Assembly: GCF_016583985.1 (NCBI RefSeq)
Contig: NZ_NRSD01000014.1
Location: 1-64,000, forward strand
From: Thiocapsa imhoffii
GTDB lineage: Bacteria > Pseudomonadota > Gammaproteobacteria > Chromatiales > Chromatiaceae
Direction of reading: 5' to 3'
DNA length: 64,000 bases
Each line of letters opens with the position of its first letter. Position 1 is the first letter of the stretch. Below are positions 28,520 to 36,797 of this stretch, one piece after another. Made by a program: the position numbers and the translations under genes. The notes below the pieces were generated by a model. The model saw only the letters and a list, made by a program, of their open reading frames with translations, was not told the DNA's origin and searched no databases.

Positions 28520-29088
28520 GATGCCTTCGGGGTATATTTCTCAACGATGGGGCGGATTTTGGTTTCCCAGACCGTCTGGTCGACGGGACCGATGTGTTTG
28601 TAGCGAATGATCCCCTCGCCATCGACGATGAAGGTTTCCGGAGCGCCGTAGACCCCCCAGTGTAGTCCGTAGCGATTGTCAGGGTCGTAGGCGCTGACGA
28701 CATAGGGGTTGCCGTATTGCCGCAGCATCCGCAGCGCCTCGGGCCGGGTGTCCTTCCAGTTGAACCCGATGACCTGCAAGTCCGGGTGATCGCGGGCGAT
28801 CACCATCAACTCACCATGCTCCTGGCGACAGGATGGGCACCAGGATGCCCAGATGTTCACCAGGGAGACCCGCCCAAACAGCATGTCACTGCTGACCAGG
28901 CGCCCGGGTTCCTCCAATGACTCCAACTCGAACATGGGTGCTGGCTTCCCGATGAGTGGCGATGGAACCTTACGCGGGTCCAACTGCAGTCCGTAGAAGA
29001 GCAGCGCGGCCATGCCGAGGAAGATGATCAAGGGGATCAACGCCCGCATGGCCGATTTGTTGGTGACCGAAACCGACTGCGTGTTCAT
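28516..29088 (-). CDS. ccmG: Thiol:disulfide interchange protein CcmG/DsbE
   Basis: A 190-residue membrane-tethered thioredoxin-like protein of the cytochrome c maturation pathway. It passes electrons from CcdA/DsbD to CcmH or apocytochrome. One N-terminal membrane anchor (about residues 17-34) precedes the thioredoxin fold. The active site is WCPSC (W83, C84, C87). The conserved GVYGAPETFIVD segment with the cis-proline is near residues 140-151. Length and architecture match E. coli CcmG (185). It is joined to ccmF and ccmH by 4-bp overlaps. Confidence 0.95.
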   Translation of the reverse strand: MNTQSVSVTNKSAMRALIPLIIFLGMAALLFYGLQLDPRKVPSPLIGKPAPMFELESLEEPGRLVSSDMLFGRVSLVNIWASWCPSCRQEHGELMVIARDHPDLQVIGFNWKDTRPEALRMLRQYGNPYVVSAYDPDNRYGLHWGVYGAPETFIVDGEGIIRYKHIGPVDQTVWETKIRPIVEKYTPKAS

Positions 29089-31070
29089 GGGCGAGCCACC
29101 GCGACCCCCGCGGGCAGTTCAGCCGTGCGCCGGACCGTCCGATAACGGCGATCCGTCATCGCCAGGACGCCCCCAAGGCTCATGAAGATGGCACCCAGCC
29201 AGATCCAGCGCACGAAGGGTTTGTAGTAGACCCGTAGCGCCCAGTCTCCGTCGGTGCCGACCGGTTCCCCGAGGGAGACATAGACGTCACGCAGGAATCC
29301 GGCATTGATCGCAGCTTGTGTCATCGGCATGCCGCCCGAGTAGTAGGCTCGTTTCTCAGGGTACAACTCGGTGATCTTGCGCTCTCCCTTGTAGACGTGA
29401 AATTCTCCCTGTTGCGCAAGGTAATTCGGCCCCTGCACGGGTCTCACCCCATGAAAGTGGAAGTGGTAGCCCGAGTTCTCGTAGACATCACCGGGCGACA
29501 TGCGCACATCGGTTTCTGAATCATGAATCGAAACCACGGTGACGCCGACCAGAAAGACCGCGGCACCAACGTGTGCGATCCACATCCCGTAATAGCTGCG
29601 GCTCTGAATGTTGAAGTCGTTCCCCAATGCACGCCATCCACCCTTGTTTTTCAACCGCTCGGCGAGATTCGTGAGGTGCGTGAAGAGTAACCAGGCACTC
29701 AGGGAGAGTCCCAATGCCATGTAGAAGCCGCCAGCGTCGAACATGGGTAGGAGGGTCACCACGAACACTGCGAGACTCAGGGCAAAGGCCACCCAGAGCA
29801 GGCGTAATAATCGTGCCGGCTCATCATGCTTCCAGCGCGTCGAGGGTCCGATCCCCATGGCCAACACCAGGAAGGGGGTAATCGCGATGAACATCTTGTT
29901 GAACCATGGGAAACCCACCGAAATCTTGCCCCAGCCCGCCGCCTCGTAAATCAAGGGGGCGAGGGTGCCGAACAACACCAGCACCGTCAGGGTGGTGAAG
30001 AGCAGATTGTTGATGAGTAAAAAGCTCTCGCGCGAGAGAAAGTCAAAGCGTCCGCCACTCGCGATGGTGGGTGCGCGCCAAGCGTACAGTGCCAGTGAGC
30101 CACCGATAGCGATGCAGAGGAAAAACAGGATGAAGGTTCCACGTTCGGGATCGGTCGCGAAGGCGTGGACCGAGGTGAGGACGCCGGAGCGCACCAGGAA
30201 GGTTCCGAGTAGCGACAGCGAAAAGGCTGAGATCGCGAGCAGCACGGTCCAGGTCTTGAAGGCGGCGCGTTTCTCGGTCACTGCCAGGGAGTGCATCAGG
30301 GCGGTGCCGACCAGCCACGGCATGAAGGATGCATTCTCCACGGGGTCCCAGAACCACCAACCCCCCCAACCCAATTCATAGTAGGCCCACCATGAACCGA
30401 GGGCGATGCCGAGGGTGAGGAAGACCCAGGCCGCGGTGGTCCAGGGACGCGACCAACGGGCCCACGCCGCGTCCAGTTTGCCTCCGATCAAGGCCGCGAT
30501 GGCAAAGGCGAAGGCCACCGAAAAGCCGACATAGCCCATGTAGAGCAAGGGAGGATGCAACGCCAACCCGGGGTCTTGCAGCAAGGGATTGAGATCACGG
30601 CCTTCGAGCGGTGCTGGAAAGATGCGATCGAATGGGTTGGAGGTCAGGATCATGAACAGCAAGAAGCCGATTGCGATCATGGCCTGAACGGCGATCACGC
30701 GTGCGATCATCTGCGCGGGCAGGTTTTTGCTGAGCGCGGCCACCGCGGCACCCCACCCGGCAAGCATCAGGGCCCACAGCAGCAGTGATCCCTCATGGCC
30801 ACCCCAAACAGCAGAAATTTTGTAGATCAACGGAAGTAGGGTGTTGGAGTGACCCTCGACATAGCGTACCGAGAAATCGCTGGTCAGAAAGGCGTGTAGC
30901 AGGGCAACGAAAGCAATGGCGACGAACGTGAGCTGGCCGTACGCGAGTGGCCTGGCCATGTCCATCCAGTTGCGGTTGCCGACGAAACTACCGACCAATG
31001 GAACCGATGCCTGTGCGATTGCGATCGCGAGGGCTAGGATGAGAGCGAAGTGACCGAGCTCTGGGATCAT
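29085..31070 (-). CDS. ccmF: Cytochrome c haem lyase subunit CcmF
   Basis: A 661-residue polytopic membrane protein with around 15 predicted helices. It forms the haem lyase with CcmH/CcmI and transfers haem from holo-CcmE to apocytochrome c. The tryptophan-rich periplasmic WWD domain is visible as GWGGWWFWDPVENASFMPWL. Conserved His-containing periplasmic loops flank it. The C-terminal soluble loop includes SIHDSETDVRMSPGD. Length matches E. coli CcmF (647). It sits between ccmE and ccmG with ATGA overlaps on both sides. Confidence 0.97.
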   Translation of the reverse strand: MIPELGHFALILALAIAIAQASVPLVGSFVGNRNWMDMARPLAYGQLTFVAIAFVALLHAFLTSDFSVRYVEGHSNTLLPLIYKISAVWGGHEGSLLLWALMLAGWGAAVAALSKNLPAQMIARVIAVQAMIAIGFLLFMILTSNPFDRIFPAPLEGRDLNPLLQDPGLALHPPLLYMGYVGFSVAFAFAIAALIGGKLDAAWARWSRPWTTAAWVFLTLGIALGSWWAYYELGWGGWWFWDPVENASFMPWLVGTALMHSLAVTEKRAAFKTWTVLLAISAFSLSLLGTFLVRSGVLTSVHAFATDPERGTFILFFLCIAIGGSLALYAWRAPTIASGGRFDFLSRESFLLINNLLFTTLTVLVLFGTLAPLIYEAAGWGKISVGFPWFNKMFIAITPFLVLAMGIGPSTRWKHDEPARLLRLLWVAFALSLAVFVVTLLPMFDAGGFYMALGLSLSAWLLFTHLTNLAERLKNKGGWRALGNDFNIQSRSYYGMWIAHVGAAVFLVGVTVVSIHDSETDVRMSPGDVYENSGYHFHFHGVRPVQGPNYLAQQGEFHVYKGERKITELYPEKRAYYSGGMPMTQAAINAGFLRDVYVSLGEPVGTDGDWALRVYYKPFVRWIWLGAIFMSLGGVLAMTDRRYRTVRRTAELPAGVAVARP

Positions 31071-31549
31071 GGGTTCGATGCTCCACCGGTATTCGAGTGG
31101 CTCGCGCCCTCCAGGTTCGGTTCCGCTTGCGCCGTGTGCAGCGTACTGGCGACCTCTGGGGGCATGTATTCCTCATCGTGCTTGGCGAGCACCTCTTCGG
31201 CGACGAAGAGCCCGTCTGGGTCCAGTCGTCCGCGTGTGACCACCCCCTGCCCCTCGCTGAAGAGGTCGGGCAGGATGCCGGTGTAGGCGACCGTGACGAC
31301 GCCGAGGTTGTCGGTGACGTCGAAGCGCACCGTCAGGCCGTCGCCGTCGTCGCGATTCACCGTTCCCGGCATCACGATGCCGCCGAGCCGGAACACATGA
31401 TCCCGCGGGGCCTCGTCGGCGATCACCTGGGAGGGGCTGAAAAAGTAAGAGAGGTTGCTGTTGAGCGCGCTGATCGCCAGTGCCGAGGCGGCCCCGACGC
31501 CGGCGATGGCCAAGCCCACGAACACCAAGCGCTGTTGTCTTGCTTTCAT
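31067..31549 (-). CDS. ccmE: Haem chaperone CcmE
   Basis: A 160-residue periplasmic haem chaperone with one N-terminal membrane anchor (about residues 8-28) and an OB-fold beta barrel. The haem-binding motif HDEEY contains H124, which forms the covalent bond to the haem vinyl group, and Y128, the axial ligand; the E. coli equivalent is HDENY. The flexible C-terminal tail is Asn/Gly/Ser-rich. The start is set by the 4-bp overlap with ccmD. A longer open frame to 31747 runs through ccmD in another frame and is not real. Confidence 0.96.
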   Translation of the reverse strand: MKARQQRLVFVGLAIAGVGAASALAISALNSNLSYFFSPSQVIADEAPRDHVFRLGGIVMPGTVNRDDGDGLTVRFDVTDNLGVVTVAYTGILPDLFSEGQGVVTRGRLDPDGLFVAEEVLAKHDEEYMPPEVASTLHTAQAEPNLEGASHSNTGGASNP

Positions 31550-31716
31550 TGCTTCACTCCAGAATGGCGCATTCGGATCAATCGACCTATACGAGCCAAA
31601 ATGGTTCGTCGTTTGTAGCGCAAGAAGAGGATCTCGGCCACCAGCAGGATGAGGGTCATGCCGTAGGCTCCCCAGACGAAAAAGGCGTAGCCACCTTGAG
31701 ATAGAAACGCGATCAT
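31546..31716 (-). CDS. ccmD: Haem exporter accessory protein CcmD
   Basis: A 56-residue single-span membrane protein in the position normally held by ccmD, between ccmC and ccmE. It begins MIAFLSQGGYAFFVWGAYG, has one transmembrane helix with the Tyr/Trp-rich entry typical of CcmD, and ends in a basic cytoplasmic tail (RYKRR). In E. coli it is needed to release holo-CcmE from the CcmABC complex. The ATG overlaps the ccmC stop by 4 bp, and its own stop overlaps the ccmE start by 4 bp. This exact packing strongly supports the assignment despite its small size. Confidence 0.92.
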   Translation of the reverse strand: MIAFLSQGGYAFFVWGAYGMTLILLVAEILFLRYKRRTILARIGRLIRMRHSGVKQ

Positions 31717-32477
31717 GATGCTCCCTCCTTACCCAGGGTTGTTTCAACCCAGGATGCCCCGGCAGCGCTCTCGCGCTCGAGGATCAGACTGCGCAGGCGC
31801 ATGAGCGTCGTCGCGAACGAATACATCCAGAACGCGAAGGTGATGGTCAACATCGAGAAGAGGATGTTGCCCTCCATGCGGGTCAGGTCAGAGCGCTGAT
31901 GCAAGGCCGCGCACTGGTTGGGGTCTGGGCAGTTCACCGACCAGAAGATCACCGGAACCATGACCAAGCCGACGATCGCCAGCAGGGCCGCCGCGCGGTC
32001 GGCCCGGCGGGTGTCATCGATTGCTGAGTGCAGGGCGATGTATCCGATATAGAGGAAAAAGAGAATCAGTTCGGCCGTGAGCCGCGGATCCCAGTCCCAG
32101 TAGGTTCCCCAGCTCGGGCGCCCCCAGAAGGCGCCGGTCCAGAGCGCGAGAAAGGTGAACACGGCTCCAGTTGGGGCAATCGCATTGGCCATCATGAAGG
32201 ACAGACGCGTTTTGAAGACCAGGCCGACCGCGGCCCAACCCGCCATGACCACGTACAGCCACATCGACATCCAGGCGGTTGGGACATGGATGAAAATGAT
32301 GCGGTAGTACTCTTTCTGCGCATTGGTCCCACCGAGTTGATCCGGGGTCATGAAGAAGCCCCAGACGAGGCCGATCACCAGGGGGATGACGGTCAGCCAC
32401 CAAAAGATCGGGATCGCACGACCAGCGAGCGGGTAAAAAGCCGAGGGTGCGGCAAATCGAAACCAGTTCAAAGCCAT
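31713..32477 (-). CDS. ccmC: Haem exporter permease CcmC
   Basis: A 254-residue integral membrane protein with six predicted helices that presents haem to CcmE. The WWD-domain signature reads WGTYWDWDPRLT, and conserved periplasmic His residues occur in the flanking loops (FIHVPTAW and ALHSAIDD). Length matches E. coli CcmC (245). It lies downstream of ccmB with a 22-bp gap and overlaps ccmD by 4 bp. Confidence 0.96.
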   Translation of the reverse strand: MALNWFRFAAPSAFYPLAGRAIPIFWWLTVIPLVIGLVWGFFMTPDQLGGTNAQKEYYRIIFIHVPTAWMSMWLYVVMAGWAAVGLVFKTRLSFMMANAIAPTGAVFTFLALWTGAFWGRPSWGTYWDWDPRLTAELILFFLYIGYIALHSAIDDTRRADRAAALLAIVGLVMVPVIFWSVNCPDPNQCAALHQRSDLTRMEGNILFSMLTITFAFWMYSFATTLMRLRSLILERESAAGASWVETTLGKEGAS

Positions 32478-32499
32478 TGGTGCAGGATTCTGATTCGGT

Positions 32500-33171
32500 T
32501 TATTCGAGCGAAATCTTCAGTGCCGCCGATGATGCGAGCGGCGCGAAGGTCAGCGCAACGAGAAGGAACGACGCCAATAAGGCGAAGTAAGGCCCCGTTG
32601 CTGAAAAATCGATACGGCTGATCTCGACGGCTCCGGAACCATAGACCAGAACCGGGACGTAGAGTGGCAAAATCAGCAGGGATAAGAGGATCCCCCCACC
32701 GCGTACGCCCAACGTCAGGGCGGCTCCGATGGCGCCGATCAGACTCAAGACAGGCGTCCCCACGAGCAAGGCGCCCATCATGACGAGAATCGATTCACCC
32801 GTGAGATGGTACTGCATGCCGGCCAATGGAGCGATCAGCACCAAGGGGAGCCCGGTCAGCAACCAATGCGCGGTGATCTTCGCCAAGACCACCAGGGAGA
32901 GCGGTTGCGCCGCCAACAGCATCTGCTCCAGTGTGCCATCTTCGTAATCCGCCGCGAACAGACGCTCCAGTGCGAGCATCGAGGCCAGCAATGCGGCAAC
33001 CCAGACAACACCCGGACCCAGCGTCTGCAAGGTCTCTTTCTCGGTACCGACGCCCAGTGGAAACAGGCTCACCACGATGATAAAGAAAAAGAGTGTCGTC
33101 AGGACATCGGTTCGGCGTCGCAGGGCGAGTGTGAGATCCCTATGCAGGATGCACCAGAACACGCGAAACAT
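32500..33171 (-). CDS. ccmB: Haem exporter permease CcmB
   Basis: A 223-residue membrane component of the CcmAB ABC transporter with six predicted helices. The cytoplasmic N-terminus MFRVFWCILHRDL and the conserved RLFAADYEDGTLEQ segment, which contacts the ATPase, are typical of CcmB. The complex uses ATP to release haem-loaded CcmE from CcmCD. The gene follows ccmA by six bases and precedes ccmC. Length matches E. coli CcmB (220). Confidence 0.95.
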   Translation of the reverse strand: MFRVFWCILHRDLTLALRRRTDVLTTLFFFIIVVSLFPLGVGTEKETLQTLGPGVVWVAALLASMLALERLFAADYEDGTLEQMLLAAQPLSLVVLAKITAHWLLTGLPLVLIAPLAGMQYHLTGESILVMMGALLVGTPVLSLIGAIGAALTLGVRGGGILLSLLILPLYVPVLVYGSGAVEISRIDFSATGPYFALLASFLLVALTFAPLASSAALKISLE

Positions 33172-33177
33172 CGGCGA

Positions 33178-33795
33178 TCAACTCCCGAGGTGGAGACTTG
33201 CGAGCCCGCCCGCCGTCAGTTCCACCTCTTGATGGGTGGTGAGAACGACGAGTCCATCCGCGGCAACATGTTCCGCGATCAAGGTCTGCAGGAGGTCGAC
33301 CGCGCCGAGGTCGAGTGCGGTAAAGGGTTCATCCAGGATCCACAGTGGTGCCCGGCTCAACATGAGGCGCGCCAGAGCCACCCGTTTCTTTTGTCCCTGG
33401 GACAACATGCGCGTGGGCAGATCCTCGAAACCAGCCAAGCCGATGCGTGCGAGCGCGTCCCAGATCACCCCATCGTCGCCACGGTTGGCATCGAGCGTGG
33501 CGGCGATGCGCAGATTTTCGACGCCCGTCAGATCGCCTTTAATGCCATTGTGATGACCGAAATAGAGCAGGTCGCGCCGATACTCCTCGCCGAGTCGTCG
33601 GGCCGATTCGCCCTGCCAGCGAATCTCCCCCGAGTCGGGCGTAAACAACCCGCACAGCGAACGCAACAAGGTCGTCTTGCCACTGCCATTGGCGCCGCGA
33701 ACATGCAATAGGTTTCCCGGGGCGACGGAAAAATCGAGCGCGGAAAAGAGCGTACGATCGCCACGACGACATTCGAGCTGCGACACTTCAAGCAT
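33178..33795 (-). CDS. ccmA: Haem exporter ATP-binding protein CcmA
   Basis: A 205-residue ABC ATPase and the first gene of the ccm operon. Walker A is GANGSGKTT, the ABC signature is LSQGQKKRVALARL, Walker B is LWILDEPF, and the H-loop is TTHQ. With CcmB it powers release of holo-CcmE. The ATG giving MLEVSQLECRRGDR fits the family; the frame extends to 33945 without supporting features. The operon promoter probably lies in the 230 bp between here and the next gene upstream. Confidence 0.95.
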   Translation of the reverse strand: MLEVSQLECRRGDRTLFSALDFSVAPGNLLHVRGANGSGKTTLLRSLCGLFTPDSGEIRWQGESARRLGEEYRRDLLYFGHHNGIKGDLTGVENLRIAATLDANRGDDGVIWDALARIGLAGFEDLPTRMLSQGQKKRVALARLMLSRAPLWILDEPFTALDLGAVDLLQTLIAEHVAADGLVVLTTHQEVELTAGGLASLHLGS

Positions 33796-34026
33796 GGATG
33801 ACGATCGGTTCCTGGTTCTGCGCGAGCGCTGGCCGAGTCGGATCAAGCATTCTAGGATGATTGAGCCCGACGGGTCGCGAACACGACTGGAATGTGGGAC
33901 GGTCACTCGGCAGGCAACCATAAACGCTGAGTCGCAATTCCACAACCGCCGGGAGTGCGGCGCTGTGCGGACGGGTCCCTCGTGGTGGCGTGACAGCCGG
34001 GGTTGATCTGGCGGTGATTCGGCGGC

Positions 34027-35103
34027 TCAACTTGACCGGATCCCGTGTGCCGCGGGTGCGAGGCGGATGCGCTCGACCAGCCCATGAATGGCGTCTGCCG
34101 CGTCTGGACCGGACGCTCGGTAGAGTGCTAGGAACTCCTCGGCAACCTGCATCCAATGCGCCCGTCCGTGCTCGGCGGCGGTGAGGAAGGATGTGGGTTC
34201 GCCCGTTGCGCGCCACTCTTCATAGGCGGTTTGCAGGGCGGGAAAGAGATGTTTGCGCATCCCCCCTAGATTCCCGATATAGAGATGCAAGGAGGCCTCG
34301 TGTCCTCCCTTAGCGAGCGCGGGTAGAGTGATGAAACAGTCGGCCAGATGATCGCGGACTGCCCGTGCGACGAGTTCGGCTGGGGTGGCAATGCAGGCCA
34401 TGAGCAGTTCGTTCCACTCTTCCCCGAGACACTGTCCAGCCTCGGCCTCGCCCTGCTCATGCCACAGTAGGGTTGCCATCTCACGCTCGGTCATGGCATC
34501 GAGTGCCCGCTCGAGCGAACCATCGAAATCGTCGCATGCGAAGGCGCGGCCCAGCGCATTGTCCGGCCGGTTCCAGCGCCAGGTCTCGAGCTTCTCCCAT
34601 AGAGTGCGCCGCAGGGACTCACGCCGCACCACGATGGTGTGTCCCCGGGTCATGGCCGCGGGGGCCGTGAGGTCGCGGGCCAATTCGCGCGCCACGACGA
34701 GGACGTGATGCGCATCCTGAGTCGTCTCCCGTTCGAGTGTGCCGAGCACGAAGTGCGGTTTGGCGCGGTTTCCAAGTCCGCCACCATAGACGAGGCCGTG
34801 GGGTGTGAGACGCCTATTGATGGCGTCGGCGTCAAAGGGGTCGAACCGTTCTCCTCCGATCTCGATGGGGCGCAGGGTCGCCGTCTCGAGCTCCTCCCAC
34901 AGCTGTTCGCGACTCTGGAGCCATTCACCCACTGCGTCGCGCTCGAGGCAGCTCCCGTAGGGCAAGCCCTTCTCCCAGCGATAGTACTCTCGCATCCGCA
35001 TCAGATAGACACAGAGCGAATCATCGGCACCATGGCGCGCATCCGAGACGTGACAGTTGAATTGGACCGTCGTCGTGAGTTCACTGACCACAGAGTTCGA
35101 CAT
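34027..35103 (-). CDS. Conserved protein of unknown function (resembles the Sfum_1244 family)
   Basis: A 358-residue soluble protein without signal peptide or membrane segments. The N-terminus has DSLCVYLMRMREYYRWEKGL, and elsewhere occur HGLVYGGGLGNRAKPHFVLG and HLYIGNLGGMRKHLFPAL. I associate this with an uncharacterised family labelled Sfum_1244, from memory and not verified. It is rich in Arg, Glu and aromatic residues and is probably helical in the second half (repeated E/R/A/L stretches). No catalytic motif stands out. It lies upstream of ccmA on the same strand with 230 bp between, and is divergent from the next gene, so a shared operon with ccm is uncertain. Confidence 0.6.
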   Translation of the reverse strand: MSNSVVSELTTTVQFNCHVSDARHGADDSLCVYLMRMREYYRWEKGLPYGSCLERDAVGEWLQSREQLWEELETATLRPIEIGGERFDPFDADAINRRLTPHGLVYGGGLGNRAKPHFVLGTLERETTQDAHHVLVVARELARDLTAPAAMTRGHTIVVRRESLRRTLWEKLETWRWNRPDNALGRAFACDDFDGSLERALDAMTEREMATLLWHEQGEAEAGQCLGEEWNELLMACIATPAELVARAVRDHLADCFITLPALAKGGHEASLHLYIGNLGGMRKHLFPALQTAYEEWRATGEPTSFLTAAEHGRAHWMQVAEEFLALYRASGPDAADAIHGLVERIRLAPAAHGIRSS

Positions 35104-35396
35104 CGCAGCACCCTGTTAATCAAACGATAGAATCCCGAGTCTGGTGGTAGGATATCAGATTTCCAATCAGGCGCAGCCCTCCGGCGACCGGGTGCCGTCT
35201 GTTCGATCATGATCCCGGACAGCACCGCTGCGGTCACCTCGGGCTGTGCTGCTGATCCAGCCCCGCCCAGGAGTCGACCCAGGACTCGAATCGAGTCTGT
35301 GGTCTGGTTGAAAAGGGCTGTGAGCGGGCGAATCTTTCGTCCAAGGCGCGGTGCTCGGAGCGCCGTTGGGCAAACTCAATCGGTCAGGAGACGTGC

Positions 35397-35951
35397 GTGG
35401 CACTGCGGATTAAGAGTCATTGGTGGAATGACGAGCACGAGCGGTCCCTGCCGGAGATCGCCAGCGCACTCGCCTTCATCGCCTGGCGGATCGCCGTGGA
35501 CAAAGCCATCAACCTCCACTGTGAACGTTTCGTCTACGATCATGACCGCCAGCGTCTCGATGTGATCGAGGAGTACCTCGTCTTCCTGATCCAGATCGCT
35601 GATCGACTGTCGCATGGCCTGTTTGATGATGAGCAGCGTCGCACCCTCATCACCGCGTTTGCCGGCAAGTTGTTCGAGCACGTCCAGGACAACGCGCAGG
35701 ATCTGCTTGGTCCCGGAAGCTACGGTTCGCTCTTCATCGAACGGCTCAACGCCCGCTCGGGCGACTATTGCGGGTTTCAATTCACCGACGAGGGTCCGAG
35801 CTACGCCTTCCTGCGTCATCTCGGATTCGAGATTCAGCGCCTAATGGGAGCGAGCGAGCAGAACCGCTGGGTGATCGATCAGGTTATGGATAAGGACGGG
35901 TGGGACGCCTACAAACGGTTTGCCAAGGCCTTTCGCGACCTCTTCGACTGA
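35397..35951 (+). CDS. Conserved hypothetical protein, 184 aa
   Basis: A soluble, mostly helical 184-residue protein of unknown function. It begins with a GTG codon preceded by an AGGAG site 7 bases upstream, which supports this start. Aromatic and acidic residues are frequent, with motifs such as HCERFVYDHDRQRL, NDEHERSLPE and GPSYAFLRHLGFEIQR. No signal peptide or transmembrane segment is present. It is divergent from the Sfum_1244-like gene across a 293-bp gap and converges on the HMA-like gene. Codon and base use look native. I do not assign a function. Confidence 0.65.
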   Translation: MALRIKSHWWNDEHERSLPEIASALAFIAWRIAVDKAINLHCERFVYDHDRQRLDVIEEYLVFLIQIADRLSHGLFDDEQRRTLITAFAGKLFEHVQDNAQDLLGPGSYGSLFIERLNARSGDYCGFQFTDEGPSYAFLRHLGFEIQRLMGASEQNRWVIDQVMDKDGWDAYKRFAKAFRDLFD

Positions 35952-36048
35952 GACGCTTGGTGGCGGCCTAGGGCGGCCGCGGTGCGACTCCAGGTCCGGG
36001 CGCCCTCAAACCGTCCCCCATGGCATCCGCTCCGCAACGTGCGACCAC

Positions 36049-36663
36049 TCAAGAGGTCGTGCGATGTGTTGGACTCTTCAGCAGGGGTTCCGAGAGCCGA
36101 TACAACCAAGCGAAACCAAGCGGCGGTTGATGGTCTCCGGGTGCTCCCGGCGACGCAGTGGTGGACGTCTGTTCGTGCCAGAGCGCGCGCAAGGACGTGC
36201 GCAGCATCCAGCGCGTCAGTCGCAGATTGAGGCGGCAGATCCAGGAGGGCTGATCAGGCGGGTTAATCCTCGGGCGTGGCGCAAGTCGCGCAACCCATGT
36301 CGAGAGGGTCTCGCTTACCCTGGCGCGGGGAGCGTGCCGCGAGCCAGGCGCGGGGGTGTGGAGGACGCCCGCGGTCGCTTGAGGCGCGCTGGCCAGATGG
36401 AGCGGTGGGACCGCGGCGGCTGCGCCATGCCATGGTCGGTCAGCAAGCAGCTCCCTGAGATGAATGATGATCGCATCAGGATCGGACGCTGCGGAGAACT
36501 CGACCACGAGGCTGCCACAAGCCGGATTGATGCGCGCGTGCTCGACCTCCGGGCATGCGCGCAGTGCCTGGAAGATCGCCTGGGAGGCGGTGGCATCGAC
36601 GCACCGCAAATCGGGAATCATCAGGCGCAAGCGTCCGGGAATACGATGGCGGACCTCCAGCAT
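36049..36663 (-). CDS. HMA2-like domain protein
   Basis: A 204-residue protein whose first ~70 residues (RHRIPGRLRLMIPDL, then PEVEHARINPACGSLVVEF) resemble the HMA2-type ferredoxin-like fold. This fold occurs in small proteins related to heavy-metal-associated domains but lacks the classic CxxC. The remaining 130 residues are low-complexity, rich in Pro, Arg, Ala and Thr, and look disordered. It is cytoplasmic by absence of a signal. The function is unknown; an iron- or metal-linked role is suggested by a Fur-box-like palindrome about 45 bases upstream. The tail's unusual composition makes the exact C-terminus less certain. Confidence 0.55.
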   Translation of the reverse strand: MLEVRHRIPGRLRLMIPDLRCVDATASQAIFQALRACPEVEHARINPACGSLVVEFSAASDPDAIIIHLRELLADRPWHGAAAAVPPLHLASAPQATAGVLHTPAPGSRHAPRARVSETLSTWVARLAPRPRINPPDQPSWICRLNLRLTRWMLRTSLRALWHEQTSTTASPGAPGDHQPPLGFAWLYRLSEPLLKSPTHRTTS

Positions 36664-36702
36664 CGGGCATCATCTCTCAGTCGAGTCTCACGAGATCATT
36701 AC

Positions 36703-36725
36703 AATATTGAGATTGATTCTCTTTT
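36703..36725. promoter_or_regulatory. Fur-box-like palindrome upstream of the HMA2-like gene
   Basis: The core TTGAGATTGATTCTCTTTT has arms GAGA and TCTC around TTGAT, and resembles the gammaproteobacterial Fur/ferric-uptake operator pattern TGAGAATnATTCTCA. It lies about 45 bases before the start of the minus-strand HMA2-like gene in an AT-rich patch that contrasts with the GC-rich surroundings. Binding is inferred from sequence resemblance only. Confidence 0.45.
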
Positions 36726-36797
36726 GCAAGTCATGCCGAATTGTGTGTTGGCAGGGCCGTGTCTAAGGTGCCAAACACGCCGCGAGTGGCCCTGCGC

